A DNA stretch of 64,000 bases, from positions 248,001 through 312,000 of the forward strand of contig NZ_JBBIAB010000001.1 of NCBI RefSeq assembly GCF_039634785.1, read 5' to 3'. The translations under genes were made by a program, and so were the position numbers. This DNA comes from Tistrella mobilis (GTDB taxonomy: Bacteria; Pseudomonadota; Alphaproteobacteria; Tistrellales; Tistrellaceae). Positions 53,600-64,000 of the stretch are shown in pieces. Every line of letters begins with the position of its first letter. Within the stretch, counting starts at the first letter, position 1. The notes beneath the pieces were generated by a model, which did not search any database, was not told the DNA's origin, and saw only the letters and a list, made by a program, of their open reading frames with translations.

Positions 53600-53623
53600 C
53601 GCGGCTCCGCCGGAGGGTCCCAG

Positions 53624-53695
53624 GCCCGCCCACCATCACCAGCCCGCCCGCCATCACCGGCCCGCCCGCCATTATCCGCCCGCCCGCCATCATCC
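53624..53695. repeat. 18-bp tandem repeat (x4) in the mnmG leader
   Basis: Four 18-bp units: GCCCGCCCACCATCACCA, then GCCCGCCCGCCATCACCG and two variants ending ATTATCC and ATCATCC. It ends 33 bp before the mnmG start, between parS and the gene. Confidence 0.9.
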
Positions 53696-53728
53696 GACCA
53701 CCTCACCCGACGACCAGACGAGACCACG

Positions 53729-55678
53729 ATGCCCAGCGATCTGCCCCGTTCCATCCCGGCCACGCCAGAGGCCGTCGTCGATCCGTCGGCGGTCGACGTC
53801 ATCGTCATCGGCGGCGGCCATGCCGGTGTGGAGGCGGCCGCCGCCGCGGCGCGGGTGGGGGCGCGGACCGTCCTCGTCACCCATGCCTTTGCGACCATCG
53901 GCGCCATGTCGTGCAATCCGGCGATCGGCGGCATCGGCAAGGGCACGCTGGTGCGAGAGGTCGATGCCCTCGACGGGCTGATGGCCCGGGCGATCGATCG
54001 GTCGGGCATCCAGTTCCGGGTGCTGAATGCCAGCCGTGGCCCAGCGGTCCACGGGCCGCGCGCCCAGGCCGACCGCCGGCTCTATGCCGCGGCGATGCAG
54101 GACCTCGTCGCCGGCACCGCCGGGCTTCGCGTCGTCGAAGGCGCCGTCGATGATCTGATCGTGGCGGAGGAGGGCACGGGCCCGCGGGTCGCCGGGGTGG
54201 TGCTGGCCGATGGCCGCCGGATCCGGGCGGCTGCGGTGGTGCTGACCACCGGCACCTTCCTGCGCGGCATGATCCATATCGGCGATCAGCGCATCCCCGC
54301 CGGCCGGGTGGGGGAGGCGCCGGCCGCGGCGCTGGGCGCGCGTCTCGAAGCCCTGGGCCTGCCGATGGGCCGGCTGAAGACCGGTACGCCGCCCCGGCTC
54401 GACGGCCGGACCATCGATTGGGCTGCGCTGGCCGAGCAGCATGGCGACACGCCGCCCAAGCCGTTCTCGGTGCTGACCGACCGGATCACCGTGCCGCAGA
54501 TCGCCTGCCATATCACCGCGACCACGCCGGCGGCCCATCAGGTGATCCGCGATCATCTGCACGAGAGCGCGGTCTATTCCGGCCGCATTGCCGGCCGCGG
54601 CCCCCGCTACTGCCCGTCGATCGAAGACAAGGTCGTGCGCTTCGCCGACCGCGACAGCCATCAGATCTTCCTGGAGCCCGAGGGGCTGGACGATCACACG
54701 GTCTATCCCAACGGCATCTCCACCAGCCTGTCGGCCGAGGCCCAGGCCCGGATGCTCCGCCATATCCCGGGGCTGGAGCGGGTGTCGATCATCCGCCCCG
54801 GCTATGCCATCGAATATGATTTCGTCGACCCGCGGTCGCTGCTGCCGACGCTGGAGAGCCGGGTGATGCCCGGGCTTTACATGGCCGGCCAGATCAACGG
54901 CACCACCGGCTATGAAGAGGCGGCGGCGCAGGGGGTGCTGGCCGGCGCCAATGCCGCGCTGGCGGCGGGCGAGGCGGGGGGCGATCGTCGCCAGGGCGCC
55001 CGGCTGCTGCCCGATCGCGGCCGCTCGCTCACCGGTGTGATGATCGACGACCTCACCACCCGTGGCGCCGACGAGCCCTATCGCATGTTCACCTCGCGCG
55101 CCGAATACCGGCTGCTGCTCAGGGCAGACAATGCCGATCTGCGGCTGACCGCCGAAGCGATGGCCCTGGGGCTGGTGGGGGCCGAACGCCGTGCCGCCCA
55201 CGAGGCGAAGCTGGCCGCCCTCGACGAGGCCCGCGGGCTGGCCCGCAGCCTGACCCTCACCCCCGAACAGGCCCGCGGTCACGGCATCCCCGCCAACCGC
55301 GACGGCCGGCCGCGCACGCTGCACCAGCTGCTGGTGCATGCCGAGGCGACCCGTGCCGTGCTGACCGCGATCTGGCCAGAGCTGGCCCGGATCCGCGCCG
55401 ACGTCTACGAGCAGATCGAGATCGAAGCCCGCTATGACGGTTATCTCGGCCGGCAGGAGGCGGATGTCTCGGCCTGGCGCCGGGAAGGCGGGCTCGCCAT
55501 TCCCGACGGGTTCGATTATGGCCGGGTCGGCGGCCTGTCGGCCGAGATGCAGGAAAAGCTGAATCGCAGCCGGCCGGCGACCATCGCCGCCGCCCAGGCG
55601 ATCCCCGGGGTCACCCCGGCGGCGCTCAGCCTGGTGATCGGCGCCATCCGGCGCGGCACGGCACTGGCGGCGGAGTAG
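53729..55678 (+). CDS. mnmG: tRNA uridine-5-carboxymethylaminomethyl(34) synthesis enzyme MnmG
   Basis: 649 residues. The FAD-binding start [30 protein letters not shown] (GGGHAG at 28-33), [24 protein letters not shown], and the C-terminal helical MnmE-binding part ([16 protein letters not shown]). ATG 53729 agrees with the family start; the longer frame through the 18-bp repeats is rejected although it is open. Confidence 0.97.
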   Translation: MPSDLPRSIPATPEAVVDPSAVDVIVIGGGHAGVEAAAAAARVGARTVLVTHAFATIGAMSCNPAIGGIGKGTLVREVDALDGLMARAIDRSGIQFRVLNASRGPAVHGPRAQADRRLYAAAMQDLVAGTAGLRVVEGAVDDLIVAEEGTGPRVAGVVLADGRRIRAAAVVLTTGTFLRGMIHIGDQRIPAGRVGEAPAAALGARLEALGLPMGRLKTGTPPRLDGRTIDWAALAEQHGDTPPKPFSVLTDRITVPQIACHITATTPAAHQVIRDHLHESAVYSGRIAGRGPRYCPSIEDKVVRFADRDSHQIFLEPEGLDDHTVYPNGISTSLSAEAQARMLRHIPGLERVSIIRPGYAIEYDFVDPRSLLPTLESRVMPGLYMAGQINGTTGYEEAAAQGVLAGANAALAAGEAGGDRRQGARLLPDRGRSLTGVMIDDLTTRGADEPYRMFTSRAEYRLLLRADNADLRLTAEAMALGLVGAERRAAHEAKLAALDEARGLARSLTLTPEQARGHGIPANRDGRPRTLHQLLVHAEATRAVLTAIWPELARIRADVYEQIEIEARYDGYLGRQEADVSAWRREGGLAIPDGFDYGRVGGLSAEMQEKLNRSRPATIAAAQAIPGVTPAALSLVIGAIRRGTALAAE

Positions 55679-55683
55679 GGCAG

Positions 55684-56412
55684 ATGGCACGCAAGCCCGA
55701 TCCCCGCCGCTTCAGCCCCAGGCCGGCGGCTCAACCGCGCACGGCCGAGCCGGCCGGTCCCGCCGGCGCCGACCACGACATCATCCGGCCGCGGATCGAT
55801 GCGCTGCTCGCCGGGGTTCCACGTGAAACCCTCGACCGGCTGGAGATTTACGCCGAAAGGCTCATCCGCTGGCAGGGGGCGATCAATCTGGTCGGCCCGG
55901 CGACCCTGCCCGAACTCTGGCGCCGGCACATGCTCGATTCGGCCCAGCTTCTGCCGCTGATCGGCCCGGCTGCCGGCCGGCGTCTGGTCGATCTGGGCTC
56001 CGGCGCCGGCTTTCCCGGGCTGGTGCTGGCGGCGCTGACCGATCTGGATGTTCATCTGGTCGAAAGCGACACCCGCAAGGCGATCTTCCTGCGGGAGACG
56101 GCCCGGGCGATGGGCATCACCGTCACCGTCCATGCCGAACGCATCGAACGCCTGCAAGCCCTGGGCGCCGACCTGGTCTCCGCCCGCGCGCTCGCCCCAT
56201 TGGACAAGCTTCTTGAGATGGCCATTCCGCTTGCCCGCCCGGATGCCGTATTCTGGTTCCTGAAAGGCGCCCAGGCCGAGGCCGAGATTGCAGCCGCCCG
56301 CACCCGCTGGACAATGCAGGTGGTATGCCATAGAAGTATGACCGACGAGGGTGGCGTCATCCTTGAAGCGAAGGGGCTGTCTCGTGTCCAAGACCGTGAC
56401 CAATCCCGCTGA
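55684..56412 (+). CDS. rsmG: 16S rRNA (guanine-527-N7) methyltransferase
   Basis: 242 residues with a ~30-residue Pro/Ala-rich N-terminal tail. SAM-binding motif RLVDLGSGAGFPGLVLA at 100-116, and HLVESDTRKAIFLRETAR. The VPRETLDRL segment (residues 45-53) is encoded by a parS site, as in many bacteria. Starts 5 bp after mnmG. The 3' end overlaps parA by 29 bp. Confidence 0.95.
   Translation: MARKPDPRRFSPRPAAQPRTAEPAGPAGADHDIIRPRIDALLAGVPRETLDRLEIYAERLIRWQGAINLVGPATLPELWRRHMLDSAQLLPLIGPAAGRRLVDLGSGAGFPGLVLAALTDLDVHLVESDTRKAIFLRETARAMGITVTVHAERIERLQALGADLVSARALAPLDKLLEMAIPLARPDAVFWFLKGAQAEAEIAAARTRWTMQVVCHRSMTDEGGVILEAKGLSRVQDRDQSR
55815..55830. other. parS: parS site (4), inside rsmG
   Basis: GGTTCCACGTGAAACC, one mismatch from perfect symmetry, inside the rsmG coding sequence where it specifies VPRET. 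About 550 bp from parA. Confidence 0.88.
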
Positions 56413-57204
56413 TGCGGCGCCTCAGGGCACCGGTCGCGTGCTGGCCATCGCAAACCAGAAGGGCGGCGTCGGTAAGACCACGACCGCGATCAACCTGGCG
56501 ACCGCACTGGCTGCGGCGCGCAAGCGGGTTCTGGTGATCGATCTCGATCCGCAGGGCAATGCATCGACCGGGCTGGGCATCGATGCCGGCCAGCGGGATC
56601 CGTCGAGCTATGATGTGCTGATGGGCGAGGCGAGCCTTGCCGAGGCGATCGTCGAAACCGATGTGCCCGGGCTGGCGGTGGTGCCGGCGGTGGTCGATCT
56701 GACCGGCGCCGAAATCGAGCTGATCGAGCGCCCGGCCCGCGAGCGCCGGCTGCGCATGGCGCTGGGTGCCGAGGGACTACCGCCGTACGACTACATCTTC
56801 ATCGACTGCCCGCCCTCGCTCGGCATTCTGACCCTGAATTCCCTGGTCGCCGCCGATGCGGTGCTGGTGCCGCTGCAGTGTGAGTTCTTCGCCCTGGAAG
56901 GTGTCAGCCAGCTGGTGCGGACGGTCGACCGGGTGCGCCGCTCGCTCAACCCGCGGCTCGACATTCAGGGCGTGGTGCTGACCATGTTCGACAACCGCAA
57001 CAACCTGTCCAACCAGGTTGCGGCGGATGTGCGCAACTTCTTCGGCGACAAGGTCTACAAGACCGTGATCCCGCGCAATGTCCGCGTGTCGGAAGCGCCC
57101 AGCCATGGCAAGCCGGTGCTGCTCTATGATCACCGCTGCGCCGGGGCCAAGGCCTATATCCATCTGGCAGGTGAAGTGCTGAAGCGCGAACGGGGGGTGG
57201 CCGC

Positions 57205-57208
<4 letters not shown>
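56384..57208 (+). CDS. parA: chromosome partitioning ATPase ParA
   Basis: 274 residues from GTG 56384, preceded by AAGGGG. Deviant Walker A ANQKGGVGKTTTAINLA (KGGVGKTT at 26-33), DLDPQGNASTGLGI and DCPPSLGILTLNSLVAADAVLVPLQCEFFALEG. Drives segregation of ParB-parS complexes. The start is inside rsmG; an ATG at 56351 would add an unconserved stretch. Confidence 0.96.
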
Positions 57209-58137
<929 letters not shown>

Positions 58138-58200
58138 CGCCCCGATCGCGGGCGGATTTCCGGTCAAAAATTATCGATTGTGGAGGCGGGTTTTCAGGCC

Positions 58201-59235
58201 TCAGCGGCGGCGTTTGCGCTGCCCCGCTTCGGCGGCAATACCCAGCAATGCCTGGCCGACCAGGGTCTCCTGGGGCAGTCCCTGCTTGGCCCGTGCCTCG
58301 GCATCGGCCAGTCGGCCCAGGGCCCGGGCAAGCGCTGCGGTGGGCCACACCGCCAGGGCGGCCCTGAAACTGCCGGTCTGCTTGAAGAATACCGGGGGCT
58401 TCAGCGATTTCATCGCCATCTCCGGATCCGCACCGGCATCGATGTCGGCGCGGGCCTGAAGCAGCCGGCCGAAATGGCGGGAAACGGCGCGCAGCAGGGC
58501 AATGGCGGAGGTGCCTTCGGCAAAGGCGCGGTCGAGCGCCTGGTCCAGCGCCGCAGCATCGCCGCCGGCCGCCGCCAGCGCCACATCGTCCAGCGCCACG
58601 GTCCGGGCATCGCCGATCACCGCTTCGACATCTTCAAGCGTGACCCGGCCGCAGCCATGGGCGTAGAGGGCCAGCTTGTCCAGCTCCATCCGGGTCATCG
58701 CCCGGTCCGCGCCCAGAGAGCCGGCCAGCGCCATCAGCGCATCGGCATCGGCCTGAAGCCCTGCTTCCGACAGGTGGTTGCGGATCACCTCGGCCAGATC
58801 ACGGCCTTCATCGGCATAGCAGGCGATGGCGGCCGCATTGGCGGCGGTTTCGAACAGTTTGCGAAGCTTCGATCCCGGCCCCAGCTCGCCGCCATCGACC
58901 ACGATCAGCGCATCGCCGGCCGGATCGCCAAGAAAACCGGCCAGCGCCGGCGCCTGGGCATCGCCGATATCCCTGAGGCGGACCACCCGCCGGCCGCCGC
59001 CGAAGGCGATGGCGGCCGCTTCGTCCGCCAGCCGGGCCGGATCGTCCGACAGGGTCTTGCCGTCGAGGGTGGCGATCCGGAACGGATCGGTGGGGTCCGG
59101 CACGACCGCACGCACCAGCCGGTCGGCCCGTTCCTTCACCAGCCCGCGATCGGGACCATAGACCAGAACCGCCCGCCAGGCGGCATCGGGCCGGCCGCTT
59201 TTGGTTTCCGCATCACGGGGGGCGACCTTCACCAT
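58201..59235 (-). CDS. holA: DNA polymerase III delta subunit
   Basis: 344 residues. Clamp-loader subunit with the N-terminal AAA-like fold (WRAVLVYGPDRGLVKERADRLV), LRDIGDAQAPALAGFLGD and AEGTSAIALLRAVSRHFGRLLQARADID in the C-terminal collar. Position behind leuS and lptE is the conserved order. Convergent with parB over a 63-bp gap. Confidence 0.93.
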   Translation of the reverse strand: MVKVAPRDAETKSGRPDAAWRAVLVYGPDRGLVKERADRLVRAVVPDPTDPFRIATLDGKTLSDDPARLADEAAAIAFGGGRRVVRLRDIGDAQAPALAGFLGDPAGDALIVVDGGELGPGSKLRKLFETAANAAAIACYADEGRDLAEVIRNHLSEAGLQADADALMALAGSLGADRAMTRMELDKLALYAHGCGRVTLEDVEAVIGDARTVALDDVALAAAGGDAAALDQALDRAFAEGTSAIALLRAVSRHFGRLLQARADIDAGADPEMAMKSLKPPVFFKQTGSFRAALAVWPTAALARALGRLADAEARAKQGLPQETLVGQALLGIAAEAGQRKRRR

Positions 59236-59250
59236 CCGCTCGCCGCCGCC

Positions 59251-59850
59251 CTAAACCTCGCCATGCTGGTCGAAATAGATCGACAGCCGGGTGTGGACCT
59301 CGCGCGCGGCTTCCTTCAGCGCACGTTCGATCGCATCCTGCCGCGAGACCAGCGTCGCATAGGGAGCAGAGATCTGGTCATAGCCGTTGATCTGGGTGAC
59401 CGTGCCGTCGGCCAGCAGCCTGTCGGCGTTGTTCTCGCCCGCATGGGGCGCCATCAGGCGATAGCTCACCACGATCCGCACATTATAGCGGCTGGCGGTG
59501 GCGTCTTCGTTGATGGCAAGCCCGGTCTCGGTGATCCTGATCGAACTGTCCAGCCGGTAGCGCCCGGGATGACCGCGGCCCTCCCCGGCAAGCAGGCGTT
59601 CCAGGCTGTTCCGGTAGATCTGGCCAGCCCGGTCGGGCACCGGTCCGACCGCCACCGCGGCCAGCTGTTCGGTGACCGCGGGGCGGTTGGCGGCGGTGTC
59701 GCCATAGAGCGGCCGGAAGCCGCAGGCCGACAGCGTCAGCGCCGCCGCGGCCATGGCCGCCGCCAGCACCAGCCGCCGGCTGCGGCGGCTGGCGGGCCCG
59801 GTCGGGCTGATGCGATCAGCCGATGAGGTTGAGAATGCGGTTCGGGACAT
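59251..59850 (-). CDS. lptE: LPS-assembly lipoprotein LptE
   Basis: 199 residues. A ~25-residue charged N-terminal extension precedes the signal, and the lipobox LTLSAC puts the lipidated Cys at 43 (CGFRPLYG is the hallmark). Plugs LptD in the outer membrane. The start overlaps the leuS end by 35 bp. ADRISPTG-type N-terminus is unusually long; an internal start is possible. Confidence 0.92.
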   Translation of the reverse strand: MSRTAFSTSSADRISPTGPASRRSRRLVLAAAMAAAALTLSACGFRPLYGDTAANRPAVTEQLAAVAVGPVPDRAGQIYRNSLERLLAGEGRGHPGRYRLDSSIRITETGLAINEDATASRYNVRIVVSYRLMAPHAGENNADRLLADGTVTQINGYDQISAPYATLVSRQDAIERALKEAAREVHTRLSIYFDQHGEV

Positions 59851-62401
59851 AGATCACCTTCCGCGGGGTGCGGCCGTCGAGAGCGGTCTTGACCTTGTGG
59901 TCGGCGAGGGCACGTTCCACAGCCGCATCCTGATCCAGATCCGGCGCGACATCCAGCTTGCTGCGCACCTTGCCGTTGACCTGCACCGGCAGGGTGATGG
60001 TGTCCACCGTCACCAGCGTCGGGTCGAAATCGGGCCAGGGCTGTTCGGCCAGCAGGCCGTCATGGCCGGCCATCCGCCACAGCTCTTCGCCCAGATGCGG
60101 GGTCATCGGCCCGATCAGCCGGATGACGGCATCCACCGCCTCGCGGGCGACGGCGGCATCGGCGGGCGAGGCCGGGGTGAAGTCGAACAGCGCGTTCGAA
60201 AGCTCGCGCAGCCGCGCCACACCCTTGTTGAAGTGGAAGCGCTCCAGATCCTCCGACAGGTCGCGGATCGTCCGGTGCAGCTTGCGGCGGATCTCCAGCG
60301 CCGCGCCCTCGGCCGCCGCCAGGTCGGCGCCGATATCGGTGCCGGGGGCGGGCAGGGCGGCGGTCCATTCATCCACCAGCCGGTACAGCCGGGCCAGATA
60401 GCGGTGCGCGCCTTCGGCGCCCGCATCGGTCCATTCCAGGTCGCGTTCCGGCGGGCTGTCGGACAGCATGAACAGCCGCGCGGTATCGGCGCCATAGGCC
60501 TCGATGATCGCCATCGGGTCCACGACGTTGCGCTTGGACTTGCTCATCTTCTCGATGCGGCCGCGGGTAACCGGTCGGCCGGTTTCCACATGGACCAGCT
60601 GGCCGTCGGCGTCTTTGGTCACCTCTTCGGGGAAGACCCAGCGGCCCTGATCGTCCTTGTAGGTCTCGTGCACCACCATGCCCTGGGTCAGCAGCCCGGC
60701 GAAGGGCTCCTTCACGTCCAGCAGCCCCACCTCGCGCATCGCGCGGGTGAAGAAGCGGGAATAGAGCAGGTGCAGCACGGCATGTTCGATGCCGCCGATA
60801 TACTGGTCCACCGGCATCCACTTGTCGGCCGCTTCGCGCGGGAAGGGGCGGTCGGTGGTCAGGCCGGTATAGCGGGCGAAATACCAGCTGCTTTCGAAGA
60901 AGGTATCGAAGGTGTCGGTCTCGCGCCGGGCGGGCTTGCCGCAGCTCGGGCAATCGACATGCGCCCAGCTGGGGTGGCGGTCCAGCGGGTTGCCCTGGCC
61001 GTCGAACACCACATCCTCGGGCAGGGTGACCGGCAGCTGGTCTTCCGGCACCGGCACCACGCCGCAGTCCGGGCAGTGGATCACCGGGATCGGGCAGCCC
61101 CAATAGCGCTGGCGCGACACGCCCCAGTCGCGCAGGCGGAAGGTGGTTTCACCCTTGCCGATGCCGATCTTCTCAAGCTCTTCGATCGCGCGGCGCTTGG
61201 CATCCGCGACCGACAGCCCGTCCAGGAACCCCGAATTGACGATCACGCCGTCGCCGGTCAGCGCTTCGCTGCCGATCTCCAGCGGGGACGCGTCGTCCAG
61301 GCCCGCGGGCCGGACCACCGGCTTCACCGGCAGGTCGTATTTGCGGGCGAAATCCAGGTCGCGCTGGTCGTGGGCCGGGCAGCCGAAGATCGCGCCCGAG
61401 CCGTATTCCATCAGCACGAAATTCGCCACATAGACCGGCAGCTTCAGCCCCGGCACGAAGGGATGTTCGGCATCGACCGGCAGCCGGTAGCCCTTCTTCT
61501 CGGCCTTCTCCAGCACCTCTTCGCTGGTGCCGGTGCGGTTGCACTCTTCGATGAAGGCGGCAAGCTCGGGGTCGGATGCCGCCAGCGCTTCGGCCAGCGG
61601 GTGGTTGGGGGCGATGCCGCAGAAGGCGGCGCCGAACAGCGTATCGGGGCGGGTGGTGAAGACCTCCAGCCCGTCCAGCCCCTCGGGCGCGCCCTCAAGG
61701 CGGAAGCTCAGCCGGGCACCTTCGGAACGGCCGATCCAGCGCTCCTGCATGGTCTTCACCCGGTCGGGCCAGCGGTCCAGCGTCGACAGGCTGTCCAGCA
61801 GATCGTCGCCGAAGGCGGTGATCTTCAGGAACCACTGCGACAGCTTGCGCCGTTCCACCAGGGCGCCCGAGCGCCAGCCGCGGCCCTCGATCACCTGTTC
61901 ATTGGCCAGCACCGTCTGGTCGACGGGGTCCCAGTTGACCCAGCTTTCCTTGCGATAGGCGAGGCCGGCTTCCAGGAACTTCAGGAACATGCGCTGCTCG
62001 TGGACGTAATAATCCGGCGCGCAGGTGAAGATCTCCCGGTTCCAGTCATAGGACAGGCCCATCGACTTCAGCTGGCCACGCATGGCCGCGATGTTGTCGT
62101 AGGTCCATTTGCCCGGATGGATGCCGCGCTCGATGGCCGCATTCTCGGCCGGCATGCCGAAGGCGTCCCAGCCCATCGGATGCAGCACGTTATACCCCTT
62201 GGCGCGGCGGTAGCGTGCCGTCACGTCCCCCAGCGTATAGACGCGGACATGGCCGATATGGATGCGGCCGGAGGGGTAGGGGAACATCTCGAGCACATAG
62301 TATTTCGGCTTCGACGACGCTTCATCGGTCGTGAAGGTGCCGTTCTCGTCCCACACCTGCTGCCACTTGGGCTCGATCGCCTTGGGGTTGTAGCGGGCCA
62401 T
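59816..62401 (-). CDS. leuS: leucyl-tRNA synthetase
   Basis: 861 residues, the usual bacterial length. HIGH motif at 48-51 ([13 protein letters not shown]), editing domain ([12 protein letters not shown]), zinc-type cysteines ([16 protein letters not shown]) and KMSKS near residue 618 ([14 protein letters not shown]). ATG 62401 is chosen; the extension to 62476 is not conserved. Heads leuS-lptE-holA. Confidence 0.97.
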   Translation of the reverse strand: MARYNPKAIEPKWQQVWDENGTFTTDEASSKPKYYVLEMFPYPSGRIHIGHVRVYTLGDVTARYRRAKGYNVLHPMGWDAFGMPAENAAIERGIHPGKWTYDNIAAMRGQLKSMGLSYDWNREIFTCAPDYYVHEQRMFLKFLEAGLAYRKESWVNWDPVDQTVLANEQVIEGRGWRSGALVERRKLSQWFLKITAFGDDLLDSLSTLDRWPDRVKTMQERWIGRSEGARLSFRLEGAPEGLDGLEVFTTRPDTLFGAAFCGIAPNHPLAEALAASDPELAAFIEECNRTGTSEEVLEKAEKKGYRLPVDAEHPFVPGLKLPVYVANFVLMEYGSGAIFGCPAHDQRDLDFARKYDLPVKPVVRPAGLDDASPLEIGSEALTGDGVIVNSGFLDGLSVADAKRRAIEELEKIGIGKGETTFRLRDWGVSRQRYWGCPIPVIHCPDCGVVPVPEDQLPVTLPEDVVFDGQGNPLDRHPSWAHVDCPSCGKPARRETDTFDTFFESSWYFARYTGLTTDRPFPREAADKWMPVDQYIGGIEHAVLHLLYSRFFTRAMREVGLLDVKEPFAGLLTQGMVVHETYKDDQGRWVFPEEVTKDADGQLVHVETGRPVTRGRIEKMSKSKRNVVDPMAIIEAYGADTARLFMLSDSPPERDLEWTDAGAEGAHRYLARLYRLVDEWTAALPAPGTDIGADLAAAEGAALEIRRKLHRTIRDLSEDLERFHFNKGVARLRELSNALFDFTPASPADAAVAREAVDAVIRLIGPMTPHLGEELWRMAGHDGLLAEQPWPDFDPTLVTVDTITLPVQVNGKVRSKLDVAPDLDQDAAVERALADHKVKTALDGRTPRKVIYVPNRILNLIG

Positions 62402-62532
62402 TTTTCCGGTACGAAGTGCGGGTGACCGCAACCGGCACCGCCCCCTTGTCGAAAGGGGCATGCCGCTGCCGGTCACCCGGTTGGAGAGGATGGCGGCGGG
62501 GGCCTCCCTGCCGCCAGGCTTGGGAGGCGCCG

Positions 62533-63081
62533 TCAGCTCGCCGAGCTTGAAACGCGCAGCTGGCGGGCGCGGGTGAGGATGGCGTCCTCGATGCGCGTTG
62601 CGACCGCGGGCTCGACGGGCTGGTCGACCCAGGTGCCGGTCTCGTCGCGGCGCTGCTTGAAGGCGGCCACGCGGATGCCGTCGGCACGGAGCTGGCGGTC
62701 GAGGATATAGACGGTGAGCTTCATCCGCTCACCCGGCGTCTCGGGGGCGCTGTACCAGTCGGTGATCAGCACGCCGCCGAAGGGGTCGGCGGAGGCCAGC
62801 GGCATGAAGCTGATGGTGTCGAGCGAGGCCCGCCACAGGAAGCTGTTCACGCCGATCGGCGAGGCGCCGCCGGTGCCGTCGCGGCTCTTGTCATTGTCGA
62901 AGATGTTGAGACCGCCGTCGCCGAAGATGGTCTGGCGCTGGGTCTCGTAGGTGCCGCCGGTTCCGCCGGGGATCGAGCGCGGATAGCTGGCTTCGGTCTC
63001 CACGCCGCTGCAGCCCGCGAGCAGCGCGAGCGCGCCTGCGAGCGTCGCGTACCGCAACAGATCCTTGCCCGTGACTGCCAT
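62533..63081 (-). CDS. DUF3576 lipoprotein
   Basis: 182 residues. Signal peptide with lipobox LLAGC (Cys24), then [54 protein letters not shown], the DUF3576 core. Probably a periplasmic or outer-membrane lipoprotein; function unknown. It usually sits upstream of leuS in alphaproteobacteria, as here (131-bp gap). Confidence 0.92.
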   Translation of the reverse strand: MAVTGKDLLRYATLAGALALLAGCSGVETEASYPRSIPGGTGGTYETQRQTIFGDGGLNIFDNDKSRDGTGGASPIGVNSFLWRASLDTISFMPLASADPFGGVLITDWYSAPETPGERMKLTVYILDRQLRADGIRVAAFKQRRDETGTWVDQPVEPAVATRIEDAILTRARQLRVSSSAS

Positions 63082-63616
63082 GGCCGTTCCAAACCTCTCT
63101 GGCTAGTGTCCGACGTGGTCCCGCCGGCGTTGTCTCTGGTCCCGACAGGGCGTCGCCGAAATCTGTCCGAGAGAGGCATTTGCACTCCGTCGGATGCTTC
63201 GGTCGGCTGAACTATATGGCAAGCCGCTTCCTGCCTCAACCGAAGCCGATAGCAGGTCGTCCGCGGGCCCCCGGGGCCCCCGCGGACGGGGGAGGGGGCA
63301 CATGACCCCCCTGTGTCATCCCTGTTGCAATCCTGCTACATTGTGACGGAAATCACTGACCGGCCCTGTTGCGCTGCGTTGACGGCGCGTGCGCTGCGGA
63401 AGAACATGAACTTGCCGCATGGGCGAATTCCCCGCACGCCCGGCGTCCGGATGGCGGCCAAGACCGCCGACCGCGAAGAGCTTCCGGCCAGCATCAGGCC
63501 AATCACGACCAGGCCGGAACCCGAAGCGGGCCGGCCGACCAGACTTGTATCCCGGACGTCCCGGCACCCGGCCGGACCGAAAATTTCTGAACGTTCTCAC
63601 CAGGGGACCCGACCCG
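63082..63616. other. long intergenic region upstream of the porin gene
   Basis: 535 bp without a supported gene, presumably holding divergent promoters for the DUF3576 and porin genes. A GC-rich inverted repeat GTCCGCGGG/CCCGCGGAC (63259-63287) lies in the middle. A less GC-rich stretch around 63300-63360 may be a promoter, but no hexamers are convincing. No tRNA-like structure. Confidence 0.55.
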
Positions 63617-64000
63617 ATGAAGAAGATCCTGCTCGGCAGCACCGCCATCGTCGCCGCTGCCGCCGCTTTCGCCGCTCCCGCTTCGGCGGCCGAGAAGATC
63701 AAGCTCGGCCTCGGCGGCTATTATCAGAGCGTCTTCGTGCTGATCGACGAGGATGTGGCGAACACCCGCACCGACAGCATGAAGCAGGAAGGCGAGATCC
63801 ACTTCCTGGGTGAGACCACGCTCGACAACGGCGTGACCGTCGGCGTGAACGTGCAGCTCGAGGGCTACACCACCGGCGACCAGATCGACGAGCACTTCGT
63901 CTATTTCGAGGGCGGCTTCGGTCGCGTGCAGCTGGGTGCCGCCGACTCGGCCGCCTATCTGATGCACTATTCGGCCCCGACCGCCATTGCCGGCCATGGC
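63617..64000 (+). CDS. outer-membrane porin (5' part)
   Basis: 128 visible residues from ATG 63617; the rest lies beyond the window. Signal peptide KKILLGSTAIVAAAAAFAAPASAA (1-25), then amphipathic beta strands (IKLGLGGYYQSVFVL, EGEIHFLGETTLDNGVTVGVNVQLEG, HFVYFEGGFGRVQLGAADS) as in general Gram-negative porins of alphaproteobacteria (Porin_4 type). GGAC upstream gives a modest ribosome site. Pore selectivity cannot be judged. Confidence 0.88.
   Translation, partial: MKKILLGSTAIVAAAAAFAAPASAAEKIKLGLGGYYQSVFVLIDEDVANTRTDSMKQEGEIHFLGETTLDNGVTVGVNVQLEGYTTGDQIDEHFVYFEGGFGRVQLGAADSAAYLMHYSAPTAIAGHG

Noticed and set aside
53573-53728. mnmG start at 53573
   Set aside because: Would translate the parS site and 18-bp repeats; FAD-binding start aligns with ATG 53729.
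63313-63813. 166-residue plus-strand ORF upstream of and across the porin start
   Set aside because: Overlaps the porin signal peptide in another frame and has no recognisable domain.

Overview
The window is high-GC DNA from a Gram-negative alphaproteobacterium. Three things show this: outer-membrane genes (porin, LptE, TonB receptor), the hemE-linked replication origin with its usual neighbours (ppsR, maf, aroE, coaE, dnaQ, secB on one side; hemE, hemH, hemJ, rho, mnmE, mnmG, rsmG, parA, parB on the other), and GANTC (CcrM-type) sites. The gene set, and a methanobactin-type operon in a non-methanotroph, make me think of Tistrella (from memory of published genome mining, not a search). No tRNA, rRNA, IS element, prophage or CRISPR array was seen.

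Layout. 0-8.4 kb: accessory metabolism (MFS_3 transporter, isochorismatase-like and chloroperoxidase-like hydrolases, two GNATs and an EamA transporter opposite a MocR regulator, a LysR regulator), with a structured 337-bp repeat block at 3.5-3.8 kb. 8.5-13.5 kb: his operon (hisB, DUF2628 gene, hisH, hisA, hisF, hisI, hisE) followed by a HIT protein. 13.6-16.6 kb: ferric-reductase-like flavocytochrome, then dgoK and dgoA. 16.6-23.0 kb, all on the minus strand: a methanobactin-type copper locus. A DUF2946 protein, TonB receptor, MbnP and MbnH lie upstream; then come an AT-rich 168-bp promoter region, a 29-codon precursor gene mbnA, mbnB and mbnC. 23.1-31.6 kb: ImmA-type protease pair, AraC regulator with divergent MFS pump, PfkB kinase, XRE and Smr proteins, lutABC. 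31.8-41.0 kb: the left arm of the origin region, mostly minus strand and interrupted by a LysR/NmrA pair. 41.05-41.80 kb: putative oriC. 41.8-46.4 kb: haem genes and rho. 46.5-51.9 kb: oxidoreductase, hydrolase, DNA repair and Fe-S genes. 52.1-58.1 kb: mnmE, mnmG, rsmG, parA, parB with parS sites. 58.2-64 kb: holA, lptE, leuS, a lipoprotein gene and the start of a porin gene.

How the genes work together. MbnB/MbnC are expected to turn cysteines of the MbnA core (RCATICAVAG) into copper-binding rings. The TonB receptor would re-import the copper complex, and MbnP/MbnH form the periplasmic copper-protein/dihaem-enzyme pair. No MATE exporter, sulfotransferase or aminotransferase is nearby, so the product should be simpler than classical methanobactins. 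In the origin region, DnaA boxes lie in the hemE upstream gap and four parS sites (two flanking the rho terminator) would load ParB; most genes are transcribed away from the origin. A recurring oddity is 15-17 bp tandem duplications that copy stop codons at several gene 3' ends.
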